A DNA stretch of 64,000 nt from Lachancea mirantina (lineage: Eukaryota > Ascomycota > Saccharomycetes > Saccharomycetales > Saccharomycetaceae). The stretch is from the NCBI GenBank assembly GCA_900074745.1, contig LT598463.1:656996-720995 (forward strand). Direction: 5' to 3'. Shown here in pieces: positions 58,946 to 64,000 of the stretch (the stretch's first letter is position 1; every line of letters begins with the position of its first letter). The position numbers and the translations under genes were made by a program. The notes under the pieces are model-generated. The model ran no database searches, was not told where the DNA came from, and saw only the letters and a program-made list of their open reading frames with translations.

Positions 58946-59677
58946 TTATCTATAGATTTCTTCAAAAGGCCGCGTATCGTTGAAGCAACTTTCCCAAACT
59001 TCTTCAACGATTTTTTCAGCGTGTTGTTGGTCTTTACAATTTGGATTCCCCAATACACTCAAAGTTGCGCGTCTGCGCACACATTCCTGGTGACCTCTGT
59101 TAATTTTAAACCCAAATCCGCGCCTGGCAAACTCTTGCGAAAACCTGCATTCTCCACTAAGACTCGAAGCCCGAATTTCAGAGCATGCATGGTGTTTAAG
59201 GTTTAGCCAATCGACTTGCCATTTTAAATTATCAAAATAATGCACCAATTCGTGTGCCATGGTGTCTTCTAAATGCCATTTGTCTCTTATCCTATTTTGA
59301 CAGATCAAAATGCCTAATTCAGGATGAAATCCACCACTTCTCCACTCCGGACATACATCACATACGATTTTAGATTCGTCAAACTTTAGTGCATCGGTGT
59401 TCCTCTGGTTCAATTTGGCAATTTGCTGCACCATGAAAAGCACCGTCGGTGAATATTTCAAGATCCAATCCCTATTCTCGTAGCATTTCTGACACTGTCG
59501 GCGTTGTAAGACAAAATTATAATCATTTTCGTATTGACGTTTCTTGTCTTCATCTAAACCTATACCGGTCTTGTATTGGAAAGTCCGACGCCACCACTCA
59601 AAACCATGCACTGAGCTCTCGGACTGAGGAGCATTGGGCTTTGAAACCTCTTCCACAGGCGGTATATCATCGACCAT
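58946..59677 (-). CDS. ATP23: Atp23, mitochondrial intermembrane-space metalloprotease
   Basis: Atp23 removes the presequence of the Atp6 precursor and acts as a chaperone for Fo assembly. About 243 aa; S. cerevisiae Atp23 (YNR020C) has 227. The zinc-protease motif HELVH lies near residue 142 ([16 protein letters not shown]). Many Cys residues suit import by Mia40 ([26 protein letters not shown]). [18 protein letters not shown] and RPFEEIYR end the family match. The start at 59677 (MVDDIPP) is chosen. ATG 59734 is an in-frame alternative. The divergent ankyrin gene starts 122 bp away. Confidence 0.94.
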   Translation of the reverse strand: MVDDIPPVEEVSKPNAPQSESSVHGFEWWRRTFQYKTGIGLDEDKKRQYENDYNFVLQRRQCQKCYENRDWILKYSPTVLFMVQQIAKLNQRNTDALKFDESKIVCDVCPEWRSGGFHPELGILICQNRIRDKWHLEDTMAHELVHYFDNLKWQVDWLNLKHHACSEIRASSLSGECRFSQEFARRGFGFKINRGHQECVRRRATLSVLGNPNCKDQQHAEKIVEEVWESCFNDTRPFEEIYR

Positions 59678-59799
59678 TTTCGAATTTGGTGATATAATCC
59701 GAGTTAAGAGATTAAGGTCATCAAAATTTTTCATCTCATCACTCTTAAGTGTTTTCCTCTTCTTGACTATTGTCACCACTCGAACCAAAGGAGACCCAA

Positions 59800-60407
59800 T
59801 GAACATCTGGATAGCGGCTAGTGATGGTCGTGTTGACTTGGTTGAACAGTATCTCGCAAATGGGTTTGAGCCCGACAGCAAAGATCCTAACGGATACACA
59901 CCGTTACATGCAGCAGCGTCTTATGCGCACACCGAACTTTTGAAAAAACTGTGTTCAGAGCCTTATAATGGCAATATAAATGTCACAGATAATGATGGCG
60001 ATACTCCTTTGCACCACTGTGAAGATGTGGGTACTGCTCGTCTCATTATTGAAGAGCTAGGAGGAGATCTGACCCTCAAGAACAGCGAAGGTAAAACCGC
60101 ATTGGATGCTTTCGAAGATGAAGCCGAATTCCCAGAATTGATTACTTATATGAGAGCAATGAGTGGTGTGGCGAATGATGCGCCGATTATCGACGAATCG
60201 ATTTTAGCGCAGTTCAAGGAAAACGTTAGGTACACATTGGAAAACGATCCAGTTACGGACGACCCGGTCAGTATAGAGCGCAGGCGACGTCTAGAACACA
60301 TTCTAGACGGTGAAAATGCAGAAGAAGAACTTGAACAATATGTGCGGGAACTTGTAAGATCGCAGCTTCTTGGAGGTTCAGAAGAGCCAAACAAGAAGCG
60401 GAAGTGA
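59800..60407 (+). CDS. Ankyrin-repeat protein, YCR051W-like
   Basis: This 202-aa soluble protein has two to three ankyrin repeats ([58 protein letters not shown]) in the first 120 residues. An acidic helical tail ends in PNKKRK. It resembles the uncharacterised S. cerevisiae YCR051W, starting with the same MNIW-AASDG, and sits where the chr III track predicts. Yar1 (YPL239W), an Rps3 chaperone, is a related alternative but its N-terminus differs. The ATG at 59800 is chosen by homology; the open frame extends upstream without support. Confidence 0.88.
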
Positions 60408-60911
60408 CCACTTTAAAAAGCTTTGTGTTACCCAGAGAAAAGCAGGCTACTAGTAGCATCCAATAATTTGGCAAGTTCCTGCCACCTTACAGATCTATTG
60501 AGCGATAATAGTTGCAACGGAATTTGCATGTTGAGGACAATTCAAAATTCTTCAACCATCTTGCCGTTCAACCTTTCCGACTCATATCTGCTGCTAAACA
60601 TCAACATGACGCCAAATTCGAATTTCGAAAAAGATGGCAATATGGGCAACAAATTTCGTTAACAAACAGGCTTTTGGATCTAATTAATAAACGACACTAG
60701 AAATGGATGATGAGCGTATAGAAATCTAAGGCTATTTATTGATCATATTGATTAATCAAGAGCATTATTTCTCGAAATCACGAGATCTAGATGTCGCTTT
60801 ACACGACAACGAAGTCAAGATCGTCTATCGCGAAAGAAAAACTTGGGAAAAGAACAAGTAATTGACAAGAAAGTGAGTCGATTATTTGATAGCATTGGCT
60901 TAGTGTAGACG
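60408..60911. promoter_or_regulatory. Promoter region of the YNR021W-like gene
   Basis: A 504-bp AT-rich spacer between two + strand genes. It has TATTTATTGATC (about 60732) and AT-rich blocks. No conserved ORF or RNA gene was recognised. Confidence 0.5.
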
Positions 60912-62135
60912 ATGTCGATTCTAGACCCGCTTCTTAAAGCTTTAGAGTTTGTTAATCAACTCAATGCCAAGTACTTCGCGCTCAGTTATGAGGAGCAAAA
61001 GGCTATGACTTTTTTGGAAAGGTTGCAGGCATACAATTGGACTTTTGAACTCGTTGTGGTGGCCATCCTCGTCTTGATGTACGTTTTTTACGTGGGCGGC
61101 ACAAAACTAAACACAAGACGTGCTAGCAAGCTATTTGGAGCGATCAATGAGTCGTTTCATGAGCTGGCGTTTGCCAAAGTTGGATTTTCGACAAAGGGTG
61201 GCCAGAAAAAACAGTTTATCTCTGAGCAGAATAACACTTGGTTCACGAGTTTTACCACTGGAAGATCTGCTATTGAGAGTATTACTGTTCAATCGCACAT
61301 GTATGCGCATTACAATCCGATCGCGATGCTAGTGGAACGCCTCTTGGCGGTTTTCTTCCCCGCCCTAGTAGAACGTGATTTGAAAGAGTTTGTTGACATT
61401 TGCGTGATGCCCAACGGCATCTATGCCTCTACCGAGACAGGCGAAGCCTCCAAAAATGCTGACGAGGTGTTGTCAAATTTCAAGTTCGTTACCGCTGTTG
61501 TTAACAAATCGGACATGGCGAAAGTGCGCGAGGAAAACTACTATCTGTCCATCACGCACACGGCGGAAAACGACAAACTACCAGTGCAGTATGTTTTCAT
61601 GTCTGAAAACAATCAATTGAACGGGCTCATCCCACACTACGGGGGATCTAGGCTTCACGAACTGCTGGAGAAAGTGGGTCATTTTCTCACATTCATTAGT
61701 TTCACCGATTTGCCTGAGGAAAAACCTGTTTCCGACAAGTTGTGGGAAAAGGCTCAGAAGCCTCGCTGTGTGATCAGATGTAAACTACAGACCAACGCCG
61801 CCGACCTGAAACTCTTGCAAGAATTGATCAGTTGCGTTGTTGGAATGTATGACACTATGACGAGAGAATACGTTCAAGGTACTGCTGCGCCTTATCTCTC
61901 CAAGGACTTGCTCAAGAAGTCTCATCAGCTGCGTTCACAGGAACTCCAAAAAATTCAAAAGGTTATGAAACAGGTTGAAAGGGAGTTGGCAATTGAAAAG
62001 AAGCAAAAGCTGGAGAAGGAGAAAAGACGTGAACAACGTAGCAGGCTCAGTGGTGAAGAGCAGGACAAATTGGACAAAAAAATGAGGGAGAAGAGAGAAA
62101 GACGTCAACGGAATAAGCAGAAGACTAGGATGTAA
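60912..62135 (+). CDS. ER membrane protein, YNR021W/CCDC47-like
   Basis: This 407-aa protein matches S. cerevisiae YNR021W (404 aa), a DUF1682 protein related to CCDC47 (PAT complex), which helps multipass proteins fold at the ER translocon. One membrane helix lies near the N-terminus (FELVVVAILVLMYVFYVGG, about residues 45-63). The cytosolic domain follows (FTTGRSAIESITVQSHMYAHYNPIAMLVERLLAVFFPAL). A highly charged coiled coil ends the protein (KQVERELAIEKKQKLEKEKRREQRSRLSGEEQDKLDKKMREKRERRQRNKQKTRM), of the type that lies along ribosomes. The yeast protein's exact role is not established. It converges with MRPL50. Confidence 0.93.
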   Translation: MSILDPLLKALEFVNQLNAKYFALSYEEQKAMTFLERLQAYNWTFELVVVAILVLMYVFYVGGTKLNTRRASKLFGAINESFHELAFAKVGFSTKGGQKKQFISEQNNTWFTSFTTGRSAIESITVQSHMYAHYNPIAMLVERLLAVFFPALVERDLKEFVDICVMPNGIYASTETGEASKNADEVLSNFKFVTAVVNKSDMAKVREENYYLSITHTAENDKLPVQYVFMSENNQLNGLIPHYGGSRLHELLEKVGHFLTFISFTDLPEEKPVSDKLWEKAQKPRCVIRCKLQTNAADLKLLQELISCVVGMYDTMTREYVQGTAAPYLSKDLLKKSHQLRSQELQKIQKVMKQVERELAIEKKQKLEKEKRREQRSRLSGEEQDKLDKKMREKRERRQRNKQKTRM

Positions 62136-62301
62136 AGTGGGGGGAAGCATTTGTTTCTCTCAAGAGCTTTAATGTAATGTTTGTCTTTGATCTAACTTGA
62201 CTGTTTGTTTGTTTGTCTGTGTGTCGATATATATATATAGACATATGTATCCACATATTTACATGAACTGATATTGTTTTTGAAAATGAGAGACGCAGAG
62301 A

Positions 62302-62718
62302 TCAAAGATCCAAGCCCGGGATCTTAGCATCTTCCAACGTAACTCCGCTGGAAAAAATATGCTTCTGTTTTGTCTTTTCGGGCATCTTGACGGTCTTTTC
62401 AACGGACGCAGGTGCAGCACCTCCAGCTTCTTTTGGTTTGGCTTCTATACTTTCCTTCTTGCTTCTGGTAGCAGATTGTCTAGCCGTTAATTTCGCAAGA
62501 GCTTCATTCTCAAGTTGACTGTCGATTTGTCCGTTATTCATTATATATCGAGCTCCATTGCCTGGATGAAGATAGTTTCTCATCAAAGAAGGACTAACTT
62601 CGAGCACCTGTCCCCTGATAAGCTGGAAATTCGGAAAATCCCTGAGCAGCTGTACTTTGGTCTTGTTGGTACGCTTTGAGAGCGCAGAATAGGTCCTGCG
62701 AACTGAAATTCCCAGCAT
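62302..62718 (-). CDS. MRPL50: Mitochondrial ribosomal protein bL9m (Mrpl50)
   Basis: A large-subunit protein of the mitochondrial ribosome. The 138 aa match YNR022C (139 aa). After a short targeting part ([13 protein letters not shown]) comes the bL9 N-terminal block [41 protein letters not shown], a surface-binding fold. The C-terminal end is low complexity and ends in [19 protein letters not shown]. The convergent neighbour is the YNR021W-like gene, as in S. cerevisiae. Confidence 0.94.
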   Translation of the reverse strand: MLGISVRRTYSALSKRTNKTKVQLLRDFPNFQLIRGQVLEVSPSLMRNYLHPGNGARYIMNNGQIDSQLENEALAKLTARQSATRSKKESIEAKPKEAGGAAPASVEKTVKMPEKTKQKHIFSSGVTLEDAKIPGLDL

Positions 62719-64000
62719 CTTCCTTTATTTTTCGAGATCAAGCTCTGTTCACATCATATATCCAATTTTCCAAATTTTTCTTCACCTTGATAGAGAGTAT
62801 ATGTTGAAGAAATCAAAAACAGTGACAGAGTACTGGGACAGACAGAAGCAGAAACTCCATCTTCAGTCGTGTGTCATCGTTATATTGATATTTTCAAAAA
62901 TTATTTTAAAGGTTTTATGTAGTGCGGTTTTGTTATTTTATAACGCACAAATAACGGAGCGAAATTCAATTTCCGTTTTGAAATCTTTAAGTTTGTTAAA
63001 ATACTTCGAAGACGGTGCCAGTGTTTTTTCCGCTTGTGGCTGTTAGGTGATATTCACTGACTCTTTCTTAAGCGATACTATCGACCTTTGACAAATTTCG
63101 ACTTGTTTTTCAGTTTCACGCCACATGTCTTTTCAATGCTAGACTGACACACTTGTTGAACAGAGACAAACTATTGATACATGGATGGAATACTGTATAA
63201 ACTGACTATATAAACTGGTGACCCTATACTCTACACCACTTGAAGCCGGTCTCGAAGCCGTCTCCGCTTGAGATCAATGGCTTAATATCATGGTCACACA
63301 TAGTGTTATCACTAGTATCGCCGACTAGCCCCGTGGAGGCGTCATAAAGTCTTTCGTAAAACGCTACTAACAATTGACCAACTCAATATATTATCCGCTT
63401 CTAATTCCATAGCTTGTAGAGGTAACGAGCCACGAGGGGACCGATACTAACAGACAGAAGATAGGTTAAGCGTTTCTCAATCGGTTGGTTTTAATTAACA
63501 AGAAGCTAAATAGCTCACGTGTTTTGTTCTATATGTGACGTTCAAAGTGATATGATTTTCAATTTGCGGGAAGAGATTCGATTTGCGAATTATGGTATTC
63601 GCCACACGTCTCCACGCTTCTGCCTCCAGTTACCGTCGAGTTTTGAACCTCGGCGAAGCAGCCCCGTTCTACAAGTTTGACTGTTGGTGACATTGTCACT
63701 ATGAACGGTTACAATTTACAATAGCCGCGAGCCATTTTGCAAATTGTTCTCTGAAATTTAATCTAATTGAGTGATCGCTGAGCTGTTGAGTGGCTTGATT
63801 TGAGCTCTTAATGGTCTATCATGGGACTTGTCGCTTTTGCGTCGCATATTTTTAGTATCTTTCTACGAAATTGATTAAATCCTGCAATCACTAAGGACGA
63901 TTCAACACGTCTCTAGTGATGTTATCAATCTGCTAATGACAAGACAAGACTGTTTTGTTGATGTAGACCCATCGAAATATAGCTATCAACACGCTTGAAA
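62719..64000. other. Terminal 1.3 kb without a recognised gene
   Basis: SNF12 (YNR023W) would be expected beyond, but no Snf12-like protein is seen. Two TACTAAC branch-point words lie at 63365-63371 and 63445-63451 on the + strand, 80 bp apart. No consensus GTATGT donor is visible upstream. The rest is AT-rich with no conserved frame. It may be the leader of a gene starting past the window. Confidence 0.4.

Noticed and set aside
62801-63046. 81-codon frame with a hydrophobic middle
   Set aside because: No recognised homolog, no conserved neighbour expected here, and AT-rich composition that yields hydrophobic frames by chance.

Overview
This window is chromosomal DNA from a budding yeast of the family Saccharomycetaceae. 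Proteins, tRNAs, splice signals (GTATGT, TACTAAC, YAG) and one snoRNA all match Saccharomyces cerevisiae relatives closely. Gene order is the merged, unduplicated type. Genes that lie on two ohnologous tracks in S. cerevisiae are interleaved here in single copy. The first track pair is chr VII YGL183-YGL200 with chr V YER130-YER133. The second is chr XIV YNR017-YNR022 with chr III YCR045-YCR051. This points to a species that branched before the whole-genome duplication. Moderate GC with GC-rich intergenic islands makes Lachancea my best guess, but the genus is an inference. I see no transposon, LTR or viral relic, no CRISPR array and no centromere.

Region 1 (1-12.2 kb) holds MND1 with a one-codon first exon, a COM2-like C2H2 factor, a Zn2Cys6 regulator I cannot name, STR3 (cystathionine beta-lyase), a YGL185C-type dehydrogenase and TPN1 (vitamin B6 permease). 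The GC-rich region between the Zn2Cys6 gene and STR3 carries Cbf1-type and Met31/32-type motifs and a 30-bp palindrome.

Region 2 (12.2-25 kb) holds COX4 with a 5'UTR intron, RPS26 with a predicted 5'UTR intron, CDC55, COX13, tRNA-Gly(GCC), IME4, HOS2 and a LYS14-like Zn2Cys6 gene.

Region 3 (25-44.4 kb) holds GCN1, the MDS3/PMD1 kelch gene, YIP4, the Pol III snoRNA gene snR52, GLC7 (with intron), a 1.7-kb stretch without a gene, EMP24 and tRNA-His(GTG).

Region 4 (44.6-51.5 kb) holds the convergent pair NPR3/RIM4, then a GC-rich intergenic region and TIM23.

Region 5 (51.5-64 kb) holds RRT12, RCF2, IMG1, BUD23, the sterol acyltransferase ARE1/ARE2, ATP23, a YCR051W-like ankyrin protein, a YNR021W-like ER protein, MRPL50, and a final 1.3 kb without a recognised gene.

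Shared themes: meiotic genes are prominent (MND1, IME4, RIM4, MDS3, HOS2), and MND1 and RIM4 have URS1-like sites upstream. Mitochondrial genes are also common (COX4, COX13, TIM23, RCF2, IMG1, ATP23, MRPL50). Less expected features are two 5'UTR introns, snR52 sitting 64 bp from the YIP4 start codon, start codons overlapped by short upstream ORFs, a BTB-like domain split in Mds3, and several strong unexplained hairpins. I found nothing that amounts to a wholly new multi-gene system.
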